Source of the DNA: Oegoconia quadripuncta
Taxonomy: Eukaryota > Arthropoda > Insecta > Lepidoptera > Autostichidae
Length of the DNA: 64,000 nucleotides
Direction of reading: 5' to 3'
Assembly (NCBI GenBank): GCA_949316235.1
Contig: OX438747.1
Location: 28,152,618 to 28,216,617 of the forward strand
In this document: positions 8,701 to 19,728 of the stretch, in pieces
Layout: each line of letters opens with the position of its first letter
Numbering within the stretch: the stretch's first letter is position 1
Notes under the pieces: model-generated
Told to the model about the DNA's origin: nothing
The model's input: the letters and a program-made list of their open reading frames with translations, nothing else
Databases searched by the model: none
Made by a program: the position numbers and the translations under genes

Positions 8701-11583
8701 AGGCCCCGCAAGTCCAGCAGGCCCCACAACCCCCACAGCTGCCCCCGGAGCCTCAAGAAGTCCCACAGGTCCCCGAGCTGACAGCGGAGCCCCCCACAGA
8801 ACACACTGAGGCCCTGGTGGACAGCAAAGCGGAAGGTTTGTACATGAACCGTCTAAGTTTCTTCACGCTGTTGTTGTCAGTCTTTTAGACATGTCTTACA
8901 GTAGAGCAACCATACCACATAGACATTTTGCTTTTGAACGCTAATAAAAGGCGTGTTGGTACCCACGCTGCTGTATGAAAGCGAATGTTGGGCATGGCTA
9001 GGTTTGCCATAACTTCTAGAAGTCAATACGGGACGTTTTCTTTTCTGATGCCTAAAACTCGAACCTAAGACATTCAATACCGACACGCGGCTTTTGAACT
9101 ATGTTTTATTAGGTCCTTGCCTATGAAATTGGCGTTTTGTATGGAGAATTTCGTTAAAACTGTTTTCTCCATACAAACATTTTTGATTTTTTTGGGAACA
9201 GCAAATCCAGATTGAGCTAAACTTTGTGTGTATTATAGGATAACATTAAGTTAAGTATAGGCAGCGTTAATTTTTAAAAGTAACAGTGTTATAAAAGTTT
9301 CAGCGAATCTAAGAAATGATTATGGGAAGCACATGAAAAGAGCTCTGTTCAAATTTTTTTTATTATGTGATTTAGCCCAGAAATTTAAAAATATTTCATG
9401 TGAAACCTTAAAATAATATTCCATTTTCCAAATAAAAAACAAATTTGGATGTAGCTTTGAAAATCGCAGGAATTGGTACATATGATTAACGAAGAAAAAA
9501 AACTCCAATTTCATAGGTAAAGATCCAATATTTATAATATTTGCAAAAAGTAATATTTTAAGCTGTTGACTTGTCGGACGACTGATCTAGAACAAGTGTT
9601 ATATGTATCTTAGAAAGAGCGAACGAGTTTTAATATGTTCTCGTAGCTACGGAGCAGTACATGTTAAACTTTGCCCCCAGAACCCCCCTCGCCGCCCTCC
9701 GAGCCGCCGGAGGTGAGCGCCGCGGACATAGAAAGGAAACCCAAAGACAAGAAAGAAGCGAAAAAGCCCGCGAAACTGGACACAAAGAAGGCGAAGCCGC
9801 AAACGGTGCGGTCCGAAACGAAAGTGCAGCCGAAAAGGAAAGAGGTGAAGAGCGTGAAGAGTGAAGTGAAGGTGGACGACAGGGAGGAGGCCGTTGTGGA
9901 AGTAGCTAAGGTGAGTGTTACTCGCATGGTTATTTCTTTAGGATTACCAACAAGATAGACACATACCAATTAATTAAATGTATTGAATAAGTATGCATTA
10001 TATTTACGACGACCGATTGGTGTAGTGGATAGTGACTCTGTCAGCGAAACCAACTGTTGCTGGTTCGAATCCCGCGACGGGTAAATGTTTGTGTGATGAA
10101 TATGAACATTTATGTTTATCCGTTATCTAGTATCCATAGTACAAGCTTTGCTTAGTTTGGGTCTAGATGATTGGTGTAAGTGTCCGAAATATTTATTTAT
10201 TATTATTATGTATGTATCTAATTATATAAGTAAGTATACATATCTATTGTAGTATAGTAGCTATATAATATGTAAATTCATAGTTTTAATGAAAATGTTT
10301 AGCTTTTTGTACGCCCAGTCAATGTGTTCTTTTATATTTACCAATGTTGACTGGAAGAGATCCCTTTATGGGATAGGTCCGCCTTTGTACTTAATTTTAA
10401 GTTACATTTAATTTGTTAATGTATATTTATTCATATGAAGTAACAATAAAGCGTTTACAAACAAACAAATAAACCAATCCAAGGTGACTAAAACGCAGTT
10501 GTACATATTGCATTATCATAAGACCGTAAACATCCCACTGTGGGGATATAGGCCGTCCCTAGTATATGAGGGAGTAAGCGCCATAGTCCACCACGCTGGC
10601 CCAATGCGGGTTGGGGACGTCACATGTCTTTGAATTTTTATTTCTCGGGCATGCATTTAACCTCACCATGTTTTCCTTCACCGTGTAAGAGAGGAGTCTG
10701 ATAAATGCACATAAATAAATACACTAAATTTAAAAACACATTGATACATGGCCTGCCTCGGAATCGAACCCGGACCTTCTAAATTGGGAGACCGCGTCTT
10801 AACCGCTGAGCCACCGACTTTCCATGTACATAGATAGTCCATGCGCCGCCTTAATTATTAGTAACGACGACATGCAAATATATCTAGCGGTAAACACTTG
10901 ACAATATTACATGAAATATAGTAAAAAATTAACTAAAATATAAAAAGAAATCAATACTTTACAGAAATTAGGTACATTACATAGAATTGAATTTTGATTT
11001 ACACTTGTTGGTAAACCATAGTGAAAGCACTCAGACAGGATGATACGACTGAATGAATGAACAAATGAATGATTCATTTATTTGTCAGAGTAAGGTTGTT
11101 ATTTGTCCTCCAGTGTCAATCAGAGCTCCACCTTTTAAATTTACAATAAAGTTTCTCTGACTATACCATTTGGAATAATTTTTGTTAGGACATGTAATAC
11201 ATTTAATACTTTTGATCAAATTTCAACCAAATCGGTCCAGCCGTTTAGTCGTGAAGAGATAAACAAATATATACACAAACTTTTGCATTTATAATATTAT
11301 TGTTTTATTAATTATAGTTGGGAAGTTAGGATAATATAGTGGAAACACTTCAAACTTATTCTATTATTGGTTGACTTTTTCACAGCCCCAGCCGTCACCG
11401 GCGGAAGAGCCAGCGCCGTCGGGTCCGAAGCCCATAAACTACGCGGCGGCCGCTCGCGCCAACAAACCCAAGAAACCCCCCACCCCGCCGGCCACAGAGA
11501 AACCACCCCCACCGAAACCTGAGAAGAACGAGAAGAAATCCAAACCGGAGAAACCCGTGCAAAGGAAGAACTCTACCAAGTAA
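5632..11583 (+). CDS. Paip2: PAIP2-like poly(A)-binding-protein-interacting protein, C-terminal 272 residues in five exons (5' end outside window)
   Basis: Spliced CDS joins 5632-5735, 7585-7691, 8656-8835, 9681-9910 and 11386-11583. All introns are GT-AG, phases match, and the total is 819 nt (272 residues plus TAA). Residues 2-21 (QQLEEEALMEQC and following) resemble the acidic PABP-binding segment of PAIP2. Residues 52-63 read STLNPLAAEFVP, a PAM2 motif with the Leu, Ala, Glu-Phe and Pro positions that bind the MLLE domain of PABPC. From family knowledge, PAIP2 binds cytoplasmic poly(A)-binding protein and represses translation. After PAM2 there is a Pro/Gln-rich stretch (about 75-130), a Lys/Glu-rich stretch (about 145-205) and a Pro/Lys-rich end, making it much longer than vertebrate PAIP2 (about 127 residues). 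The exon that should carry the preceding EYMWMENEEEF-like segment is not in the window. The identification rests on the two motifs in the expected order. Confidence 0.85.
5896..6213 (-). mobile_element. SINE family A
   Basis: A reverse copy from the CACCTGATGTTAAGTGAAG end to the head complement GAGCCACGGAGGCGG at 6198-6213. Lies in the first visible PAIP2 intron. Confidence 0.8.
6629..6845 (-). mobile_element. SINE family B, head-truncated
   Basis: Body CATAGCACCATCTAGGTCCA and B box complement GGGATTCGAACCCG are present. The A-box end is lost where a LINE fragment begins at about 6846. Confidence 0.7.
6846..7200 (-). mobile_element. LINE 3' region fragment
   Basis: GAAACTCGAAGGTTTGCTCT, AAGAAGCAAGAAACTC and TATATCAACTGGAACC align by eye with 54740-55010 and in part with 60980-61265. 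Decayed end of a LINE ORF plus 3' UTR in reverse orientation. Confidence 0.65.
7585..7691 (+). CDS. Paip2: PAIP2 exon B (PAM2 motif)
   Basis: The acceptor TTTTCAG ends at 7584 and the donor is GTATCT at 7692. One base completes the split Thr codon, followed by a Ser/Thr-rich lead-in (SNGTSSLSLEETVSR) and the PAM2 core STLNPLAAEFVP. The open frame continues past the donor for about 270 nt, but that continuation is LINE-derived and not part of the gene. Confidence 0.9.
7720..7960 (+). pseudogene. RTE-type LINE reverse-transcriptase fragment
   Basis: Frame-3 translation gives SVLPVMICGTETSLLTTGPI and RRVKVTLRALERAI, then DDLVKIVGSLHPSLWRSLEE and VQQWTS. This matches the C-terminal order VLPVMTYGxETW, K-x-x-x-TQRAMERAM, TDDLVK and VQQWTS of RTE-like LINEs, with the middle deleted. 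It begins about 30 bp after the PAIP2 exon B donor. Confidence 0.75.
7974..8239 (-). mobile_element. SINE family A
   Basis: Reverse copy with GATAAGATGGTGTTAGCTAG and the B-box complement GGGGATCGAACCCGC. It abuts the RTE fragment. Confidence 0.75.
8463..8597. mobile_element. Small MITE with GGGCCCGTATT ends
   Basis: Left end GGGCCCGTATT and right end AATACGGGCC form inverted termini about 130 bp apart, similar to those of the element at 12393-12733. Target duplication not clear. Confidence 0.5.
8656..8835 (+). CDS. Paip2: PAIP2 exon C (Pro/Gln-rich)
   Basis: The acceptor TTACAG ends at 8655 and the donor is GTTTGT at 8836. It encodes about 59 residues dominated by Pro, Gln and Glu (QPQPSQAPQVQQAPQPPQ and similar). 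Low complexity, probably disordered. GC content is clearly higher than the flanking introns, as expected for a coding exon here. Confidence 0.8.
9110..9530. mobile_element. MITE family with CCTATGAAATTGG termini, copy 1
   Basis: Starts TTAGGTCCTTGCCTATGAAA and ends CCAATTTCATAGGTAAAGAT, giving inverted termini of about 24 bp. Full copies also at 31085-31650 and 58599-59022, with an end fragment at 51178-51206. Internal sequence is AT-rich and non-coding. Confidence 0.75.
9681..9910 (+). CDS. Paip2: PAIP2 exon D (Lys-rich) with an internal in-frame donor
   Basis: The acceptor CCCCCAG ends at 9680 and the donor is GTGAGT at 9911 (phase 0). It encodes EPPSPPSEPPEV, then a Lys-rich stretch (KPKDKKEAKKPAK and following) and an acidic end. 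A second good donor, GAG|GTGAGC, lies inside the exon at 9713, also in phase 0. Two other frames are open across this exon only because of its base composition. Confidence 0.8.
10007..10205 (+). mobile_element. SINE family B
   Basis: Head GACCGATTGGTGTAGTGGAT with B box GGTTCGAATCCC and body ending before TTATTTATTATTATT. Lies in the last PAIP2 intron. Confidence 0.75.
10320..10475 (+). mobile_element. LINE 3' tail fragment
   Basis: GACTGGAAGAGATCCCTTTA and AGTAACAATAAAGCG match the tail at 5015-5160 and carry AATAAA. Confidence 0.6.
10530..10822 (-). mobile_element. SINE family C (tRNA-headed, with CCACCACGCTGGCCCAATGC body)
   Basis: The tRNA-like head is in reverse at 10755-10820 (GGAATCGAACCCGGACC, GACCGCGTCTTAACCGC). 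The body contains CCACCACGCTGGCCCAATGC and ATGTTTTCCTTCACCGTG. A partial body copy is at 4060-4130 and a lone head at 52357-52428. Confidence 0.65.
11386..11583 (+). CDS. Paip2: PAIP2 terminal coding exon
   Basis: The acceptor TTTTTCACAG ends at 11385 and the frame is phase 0. The 65 codons end in TAA at 11581-11583. Content is Pro/Ala/Lys-rich with NYAAAARANKPKK early and a Lys-rich end (KPEKPVQRKNSTK). The central NYAAAA block is the only stretch that looks potentially helical. Confidence 0.8.
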   Translation, partial: PQPSPAEEPAPSGPKPINYAAAARANKPKKPPTPPATEKPPPPKPEKNEKKSKPEKPVQRKNSTK

Positions 11584-12075
11584 GCTTCGTATAAGAATAT
11601 ATATTTTTTTGGGAGTCAAAATTTTTTTTGGTGTTGATGTACAAAAATGTTTTTTTTTTTTTAGTCGTCGTTATGTCGGTGTGGCCATAGGCCGAGTTGG
11701 AGAGTGACGATTTTTTTTTTCTTTTACAGTTAAAAGGATTAGTGTTGCTAGGTTAGGAAACGCCAAAATATGGTTATATTTATTGTAAATTATGTATACC
11801 GTGTTATTTGAAAGTGGAAAATCGGACCTTTTTTGACTCCCCGCTGTGCTGAAGCGAACTTTTTTTCTTTAGTTATTTCTAGTCTATGGTCACACCAACA
11901 CAGAATCGTTATAATGAAAAATGTACAGCAAATTTTCTATTAATTTCTAATGTGTATAGAATTTGGAATATTATGATTAAATATAATAGTATGTGATACT
12001 TCCGATATGAGTCGTTGCATTTTTTCTTTTTTAATCTGTGGAAATGATAAAAAAAAATTATACTAGTGTAATAAA
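11584..12075 (+). other. Probable PAIP2 3' UTR with a candidate poly(A) signal
   Basis: This AT-rich sequence follows the stop and contains poly-T runs and an imperfect inverted repeat (about 11670-11695 with 11878-11905). The first clear AATAAA in sense orientation is at 12070-12075. UTR status is inferred from position only. Confidence 0.45.
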
Positions 12076-12123
12076 AAGTCGTAATGGTTATGTAAAGGTA
12101 AATATTGTTAGTTAAAAATTTAG

Positions 12124-12182
12124 TTTTCGACTAGAGATATCTGAATGTAGTTGAAAATACATGTATATCTCTAGTTGGAAAT
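12124..12182 (+). other. Short hairpin-forming sequence resembling a miRNA precursor stem
   Basis: ACTAGAGATAT in the left arm pairs with ATATCTCTAGT in the right arm. A second stem, ATGTA/TACAT, lies inside it, with a loop of about 8 nt. The total is about 59 nt, just past the candidate PAIP2 poly(A) signal. Only structure is visible; no known miRNA seed is claimed. Confidence 0.35.
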
Positions 12183-12392
12183 AGTTACTTGGCACAAATA
12201 CGCTCCGATGTTCAACGAGAGACTTGTTTCAGTTTAAAAGATACCTAAAAACGCGCAAAGATTTGTTTTTTGAACATTACAAACATCGTCCAAACATATT
12301 TTTGGACTGTTTACCTCTAGTATATTACTAGCGAATTGTTACTCATGGTATAGGCCTAATCTGATGAGCTTGCGATCGTAGATAGACACTAA

Positions 12393-12733
12393 GGCCTGTA
12401 TTAATATACCATTCCCAAGATTGAGAACAGTCTTGTGATCGGTCTCAAGTAAACGTGCTGATTAATAAACCTAACTTGAGACCTGAAACGCACGTGGATA
12501 CTCAAGCAGTACTCACTTGAGAGGTGCGCCGAGTTTCACGTATTAATAAACGAAACTCAAGAACATCATTCATTCGCCGCTGAGGCTAATATTTGAGAAG
12601 TGATCTCAGCTGAGTAGACCTCAAGATTGGTTTATAAATTAGCACGGAGCTTGAGATAGCGTCAACTTCTTAAGACGCATGTCGGGTGATACAGCCTCAA
12701 GACTTGTATTGAGATTGGTTTATTAATACGGGC
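12393..12733. mobile_element. MITE, about 340 bp, with TAA target duplication
   Basis: Left end GGCCTGTATTAATA and right end TATTAATACGGGCC are inverted and flanked on both sides by TAA. A TAA/TWA duplication suits PIF/Harbinger-like elements. The interior has repeated CTTGAGA/TCTCAAG motifs. Confidence 0.65.
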
Positions 12734-14003
12734 CTAAATGTGTCAATGAAGCCACAGACCTACGACAAATAGATATGCGTTGGAGTTGCTAGGGTACAAA
12801 AAGGACACAGTAATAATTTTTTGTTATCGCTGACCTTGTCAAACTGTGACAGCTCTCCAAATGAAAAACATATAACCTAATATTATTTTTAAGCTTATAT
12901 GTTTTTAATTACCAAGCAAACCAATATAGTTTGCTTTTAATATTAATTAATCGGTCTTCGGTCAATATATTGTCGTTTTGTACTGATTTTATATAAAAAA
13001 AAAAACATGTCTATATGTGGTAGGTCTGTGGTTAGTCTTTTTTTTTTTTAATATAGCTCTGGCATCTTGCCCTTTGGCCTTGGATACTGTATTATGTAAC
13101 AAGTACCCTCAAAACCATGTATCTATGGAAGCGCCAACAAGGTATTTTTTAATTAGATTTTAAGAGGTTCCCTTTTTAATAATATATATTGTTACGCAAG
13201 TTCGCGTATCTTTGAAATTGTTGAACCTAACATCGAGGATATTTTAGAATATTTATGGATGTTCCCCAAAAAATAAGTCTATGTCGAATTTGAGCCGATT
13301 TGTGCAAGTTTTTAGACAAAAAAAAAATATATGATTTAGCCTAGTTTTTTTAAGGCTGTCCATTTATCCTAATGTAGATTTTAAAAAATATTGAAATTAA
13401 AAAAAGTTGTGTATATGAAGCGGTATAATAAATGGAAAAAAAATGTATATGAAAAAAAAAATTTGCACCTAAGTGTTTTTAAATGGGTATTTCTTAGCAA
13501 GTAAGTCCTTAGTAGGTAGCTGTGTGTAAATTTTTTTTTGTCAAAAGACACCAAAAGGGTGGACATATGAGAGATAAAACCTACCATTATGGTAGAAAAA
13601 ATTATTGTCTGTTTTCCTTCCTAAACAGGTAATTTGTAATTCTCTGTAACTACTCTAGATTTTATTATGATAATTAAAAAAAAAAACTTTCGTTTAGTTT
13701 AAGTCTGAGATGATTAATAATATTTTTAGTTTTTAGTGTTGAATGCGCGGGAATCTGCGATAGTCCACATAGTAGAACGGTCCACGCACGCGATTTGTAG
13801 CTCCTATGAATGCAGTTCCTATTTTCTTCTTTATTAAGTCCTTCGCATAAATATTGCTCTTTTCAATAATTAAATCAAACACTGTTCCTTCCATCTATCG
13901 AAGACACAGACATATACAATCTGTCATAATATTTTAAATATTTTTATCAACCACACACGTACTAGAAGCAGATAGTGAGAAAACCTTTAGAGATTGGCTA
14001 CAT

Positions 14004-14844
14004 TGGACCTAATTCTGGCGCCCATCGTCTAAAGCTAAAACTAAAACTAATTCCTAAATTTTACGCGGATTTTAATCTTAGCTAAACCATTTGTTATTCC
14101 AAAACGGTCATCCAACTAAATTAAGAAAGGTTTTAAACACCGGCTAAGTTGTCTGTGGTGGGCTAAGTTTTGGATAGGTTGAATTGGATGTGTGTTACCA
14201 TTTTAAAAATCATGTGACCGAATGAATGAATGATATCGATATTAATTCCATATTTTATTACTTTTTATGATTAAATCTTACTTTGTTAAGATCTTACACA
14301 CGTTTATTATATTTATTTTTTGTAATTTTCAACTTTCTCTCCACATTTTACATAATTTTCGCGGCATTTGACAATTTACTGCTATCTGTGCTATCATTTG
14401 ATGATAAGCGAGCACAAGAACACAATAGAACACAAACAAAAGACAGCGGAGCACATTCCAGATACATTTAAGCAAGCGCAAAAGGAATGACCACGGTTAG
14501 AGAATAATATTTTTTTCATTTTTTGTCTCTACGTTCCATTTTTGACAACTAGTATTCAAACCATATTCAAATTGACGTATTTACATACAATTTAATTTTA
14601 AGTGGCACGTCTGGAGGTCCCGACTAAAATTAGCGATGACAGTTCTTATTTCATCCTAAAATGGCCATCCTAGAATAGCTTTTGAGCCGCTAAGTCTAAG
14701 TTGAGTTAGCCGTTTAAAATTAGAAACGTCATATTCAATTTAGTCCTATCATTTGATTTTGACAGACATTTCAGAATAGCAAAGGTGTTTAGCGGCTGTC
14801 AACTAAAGCTAATTATAATTAGCGGCCACTATGAATTAGGTCCA
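14004..14844. mobile_element. Non-autonomous DNA transposon, about 840 bp
   Basis: Left end TGGACCTAATTCTGG and right end ATGAATTAGGTCCA are inverted. The interior has repeated TTAGCGGC/GCCGCTAA-type motifs and no coding capacity. Target duplication not resolved. Confidence 0.6.
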
Positions 14845-15524
14845 TTGTCTGGCTTAACAGATTGGGACCTAACCTATTTATTTTGTTTACAATGAATATT
14901 TTAAAAGAACATGTAGCTTATTGAGCTGCATAGGCAGACATGGCCTTTCGCATATGTATATATATATATATTTATTATAAGTCTGTGCCTTTCATCAGAG
15001 TTTACTTCTCGAAACTGAATTTTGACAGAATAAGTTAATCATTCACGTTCGTTTAACCTGATGTCACGAGACTGGAATTGTCCCGTATAAAAATTTATTT
15101 GAATCGTGTTAAAGATGCCTCTAATGAAGACATAAATCATCCACATAAATACAACATTTATTTCTTATTTTACAAAGAAATACCCACCCGAGTATTTATT
15201 TTTCTTCACTTCCTCGCAGGCAGGCAAAGGAAACCAATTCATAAGTTGTGGCTTTCTCTTTCTCGTGGTTGTCGTGGGTTCCCGCGTTTTTATAGTTGAG
15301 CTCATCTCTGCTTATATGTAGGTCTTCGTTTTTAAATTCATATAATGTTTTTATTATTTTATTATTCATATAATCGGGTTGTAAACATATAAATTAATAT
15401 ACTTAATTTAAGAGCCCGGCGCATGTTACGTCTTGCAAACCGTTCAATCCAAGCCTTCGCACCTGTGTTGGCAACACGTTACGAAAGATTATACAAATAA
15501 AAATATTTGTGAATCATGTTAATA

Positions 15525-15560
15525 AATTGTTTTTTTTTTTTTTTTTTTTTTTTTTGGAAA
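15525..15560. repeat. Poly-T tract
   Basis: A run of about 26 T. A related unit (GGGAATG, AAAAATGGTGATTTTTAT) recurs at 15660-15740, suggesting a small local duplication. Confidence 0.8.
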
Positions 15561-15869
15561 AAATTTGAATTATTTTTGACATATGAATGTTAGGTGGAAA
15601 AGAAAAATGGTGATACTTAAAGAAGTGATTGTGGTATCTCAATTTATCATCTTAATAAATTGTTTTTTGTTTTTGGGAATGTTTTAAATTATTATTGACA
15701 GACGAGTTAGGAGGGAAAGAAAAATGGTGATTTTTATTTTATTTATTTAAGACAAGCAATAGCGGTTTCAAACATATATCAAACAGATTATACACGAGTT
15801 ACATATCTTAGCCAATGACAGGATAAACAAGTGCTCAGGATATGACAATTCAGTGACATGGATTTATTT

Positions 15870-15926
15870 AGAGTTTTCGTTCTCGTTTGCCGCCCTCTCA
15901 TATAAAAAAAAAAAAAAAAAAAAAAA
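15870..15926 (+). mobile_element. LINE 3' terminus with poly-A
   Basis: CTCGTTTGCCGCCCTCTCAT followed by A-rich tract of about 23 A. The same terminus is at 61950-61988 and 35670-35698. Confidence 0.6.
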
Positions 15927-16652
15927 AGAGTTTTATCATCCATTTTTATTGAAACCTATACCATATAAAGCTACAAAGATATTTCATTGCCTTCTAAATC
16001 CTTTTACTATTTATCCACTTGTTGTTCACGGCTTTGAGTGTACTGTGGATTATATGCTAATTTTAAATACACAAAAGCTTACCAAAGTGCAACCCTTTGT
16101 TATATCACCAATTGATTTTGGAAAAGTGATTGCAAGTCATGCCCCACAGTTATAATGAAGGTTAAGCGCAGCTGCAACCAGTATTATAGTTTATACAGAT
16201 TTTATGAGTAAATTTAATTACATCCACATTTAGAAGTCCCGATAATCACACTTGTTTAATAATTACAGAATTTATAAGTATTTAGAAACCATTTTACTTT
16301 ATTCGATTGCGCGTTCCAATTTGTATACTTTTGGTTATCAAGTTTATACACATAAAAACTCTCGTTAAATTACAGTTGTAAACAAAGCATATAAGTCAAT
16401 TATATAAGCCTACATGAGCCCCGAAAGTTTACGGCGCAACATGTCAAATTGTTATTGAGCTGGAATGAGTGTAAAAGTCAATGGGACCAATTTGGCAACT
16501 GCCGTGCGCTTTGATTGACATTGTTTTAAAGAAATTTTAGCGACCATGTTGCTGTCAAAAGTTAGGGTGTCGATATAACTTGGGCCATAACGCCATACAA
16601 TTCACCATAATAAAATAAACGCGTATTCGCATCGTGCGGTCTTTAAACTATA

Positions 16653-16983
16653 CAGGGAGGAATGTTTTAACCGTACCTGGAGAAAAAGTACTTCAAATAC
16701 TGACATAGCTAATTTTATTCAAAAGAAAGGAAGGAATGTTAATAGAAAACAAACTAAAGTTTAAAAAAAATATCTTAGTTATTTCTATTGTTTGACTATT
16801 ATGGTTGGTTAGTATTTTTTGCATAAACGTCGGTTCGATTTCCGGGAGCGCCAAGCGTATTCCCAAAAATCTTTCAATGCAGTCTTGCTTCTTTTTGAAA
16901 ACAATGAAATTTTTGCTTTAGTATTTGTTATCTTCATTATTTAAAGTACTTTTCCTCCAGGTGCGGTCAAAAAAACCTCCTTG
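16653..16983. mobile_element. Mariner/Tc1-like MITE with TA target duplication
   Basis: Left end CAGGGAGG then CCGTACCTGGAGAAAAAGTA is mirrored by right end TACTTTTCCTCCAGGTGCGG then CCTCCTTG. TA flanks both sides (16651-16652, 16984-16985). Termini of at least 35 bp, imperfect. Confidence 0.7.
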
Positions 16984-17716
16984 TATTTTGTCTATGGTTT
17001 TCATTACAAATTATTTCGGTTTTTATGTGACGTAACGCCCCTTATTTAGACCTAACTTCGTTTTAAAAAGGTCTCCGCCGGGTTCTTAATGAAAAAAAAA
17101 ATAGATTGTAGCTCAAGTTTAATTGTTACGTCATTTCTTGTACGCGTATGTGTTCATGGGGCTAGATAAGGTCATCGAGCCGCGTGCGTAGTCTGACATG
17201 ATGTATAAAATAACATAACGTTCTTTCACCAATTATTTATTAATATCTCAGTATGTTTTAAAAATAGTGGAATTTATTAAATTGTAGTTCATTATTATCA
17301 TAGTTCTTTATATTAGTTATTGTTTATAATTCATAACTGTGGTCGATGTTTTCTTATACCTTTTGTAATTTTTTTGGCTTTTTGTCTTAAAGATTTAGAA
17401 AGATTTGTTCCCAATTAGTGACCAAATTATTTATCCTCTTTATTTAAAAGTCGACAGCCTATTTTGTATTTGTATATATAGCGTGCACCATGTTGGATTT
17501 ATTACCATATATTTTATAACACTCTTGGATTGAAGACGAATCTAACACCTTACATTTGAAAATTGGTCAAAAGGCCTCCTTGAATTTTTCTTTTCTCTAA
17601 ATTCGGCGACGTGGTTCATTAGAACCAATTTCTGTATGGTTGCCTTTCTTAATTTAATTATCCAGTAAATTAGGATTTAACGCTTCCGGTATCAGCTGAC
17701 CACCCACTGTACTTAT

Positions 17717-17891
17717 TAGTGTTGCCAGATGCTTTTTTCTAAATATCGGGACTGACATAAAAAGCGGGACAAGGACGAAAAAAATCGTGACGTAGGAAAA
17801 TGCTTAACAAGGGTTAGAAATTGTAATCCGTTCAGGATACAGGCGGGATGCGGCCTAGAAAGGATGAAAAGCGGGACCTCTGGCAATACTA
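17717..17891. mobile_element. MITE of 175 bp
   Basis: TAGTGTTGCCAGA at the left and TCTGGCAATACTA at the right are inverted. The interior has repeated GCGGGAC motifs. Confidence 0.6.
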
Positions 17892-19247
17892 CTAACTATC
17901 CAAATTTTTTATATGTACAACTTGTGGGTTTAATATATTCAAATCAAGTTACATGTGGTTCAAGGGTCCAAAGTACTTTCTTCTACGATTTTTATATTTA
18001 AATAATTCCCGCGAAAACAGTTGTCAAGCTATGACAAACGAGAAAACATTTTTTGTGTGTGAATTTTACAATTGCGTTCATAGCTCTTATGATTCAAGAT
18101 TCAAAATCCACATACTTAAAAAATTAGAAGCAGACCGCACATAAGGACATTAAATACGTAGCAATTTTCCATACCTACAAAAGAAAAAATTTGTTTATAT
18201 CTAGTAGTACCTCGCATTTTGCCTGAATACAAGCAATATTTATATTTCAAAAGCGCACGTACCTAAGCTGTATGAGCGGCATCGCTATTGCTTATTAATG
18301 TTTGGTCTGCTACTATTTATTGCAAGTTTGTTGTCAAAACTTTTTAAGCTGTCACCTTATGCAGCCCATGGTCATTTTAAGGATTCAATATCGACCACAG
18401 TTTTATAATCGGAGCGTGAAGTGTGTCTACGTAGGCCTAAATGAGCTATAAGTAGTAAAGATTGTGCCTAAACACTACTGGCTTACAGCCAACGAAACTG
18501 CATAGAAGTGATTATAAGAGACTTCAATAGTTTAGGATTTTTGGCGGGAAATCGACGAGTGATGAGGCATTTTTCTGTATACTTACCTGCTATTTGTTTA
18601 TTAATTTTCGGTAGAGTGCATATACATATCTTGACAAAATTTATTTGGAACCACTCTTTCGTCCAAACCCAGAAAGTGATCGTATACATAATAAAAAATA
18701 ATAATTCGACTAAATATCGCGGAGTATGAATGTTTGGTCTGTTTTATATTACATTCGAAACTGACAGAAAAACTTCAAGTAGTAGAAAAAAACTTTTATG
18801 CAGTTTCATTGTCTTTGGGTTTATATAAACGGCGCTTGAAATGGTCACAGAGTAAAATAGTTATTGTTAGTATAAAAACTGCCTTTTTCTCCCGCTAAAC
18901 ACATGGCGCCACTGTCAATTGTTCCTTATGTCAGTTAATATTCGATACAATAACTTTGTTTGGGAACACCCAACAGTGGCGCCATCTGTAGTTGTTTGTG
19001 TACCTGGAGTACTATTTTTGAACTTTGACTTTTCGGAGACAAGTCCGTGTGCGACTGTTCTCTGTTGGTTCCGTTTATCAACATTTTTCAACCACTCGAA
19101 AGCATTGTTGCCAATTTCATAAAAAATCATTCCACGCGAAATATTTTTTACAGAGAGCGGTAAGTTTTATTGATAAAACTGAACGTAACTTTATGTATTA
19201 ACCAATGTTTGTGTAAATATTTATCCGTTATAGTATATATAGTCACA

Positions 19248-19728
19248 GATGGGCACTCAAATAGTTAATTTCGTTAACCCGTTACTAAACAAGTTAACTT
19301 TGAAAGTGTTACAATTCGGAAGATTTAACGCAAATTAATGTTGGTATTTAACACGTGATAAAATTATTTTTTATATCGTTCCGTTAGTGATCTACATATA
19401 AAAACTGTTGGTTTGGGTTCTGGAAGTTAACAGGTTAGGTACAAAAAATAATTGGAGTGTGTATTTAGTCATCTGGCATAATGTGGATATTTTCCCCTTC
19501 ATGAACATTAACATGTTGGAAGTATTCGTCTAAAGGCGAGGCTCGTTTCGGTGTTAAAATATCTTGAAGACGTTGAACGGTGCGTGTTTCTTTTTGGTAA
19601 ACAGTTGGTATTGGATTAACGGATTTGGGGAAATTTAACGGCAGTTAACGAGTCCGTTAACATTTTTTTAGTTAATCTGTTAGGTAGAAATGTTAATGTC
19701 GTTAATTAACTAGTTAATGCCCAGCTAT
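19248..19728. mobile_element. Possible hAT-like MITE rich in GTTAA motifs
   Basis: ATGGGCACTCAAATAGTTAA and TTAACTAGTTAATGCCCAGC form inverted ends. The interior has many GTTAAC/TTAACG words. No exact 8-bp duplication seen. Confidence 0.45.

Noticed and set aside
9661..9969. Other frames open across PAIP2 exon D, on both strands
   Set aside because: GC- and Lys-codon-rich composition keeps several frames open; only the frame matching splice phases is used.
18903..18986. Inverted ATGGCGCCACTGT / ACAGTGGCGCCAT pair as a transposon
   Set aside because: Only 13 bp, with no visible target duplication or related copy in the window.
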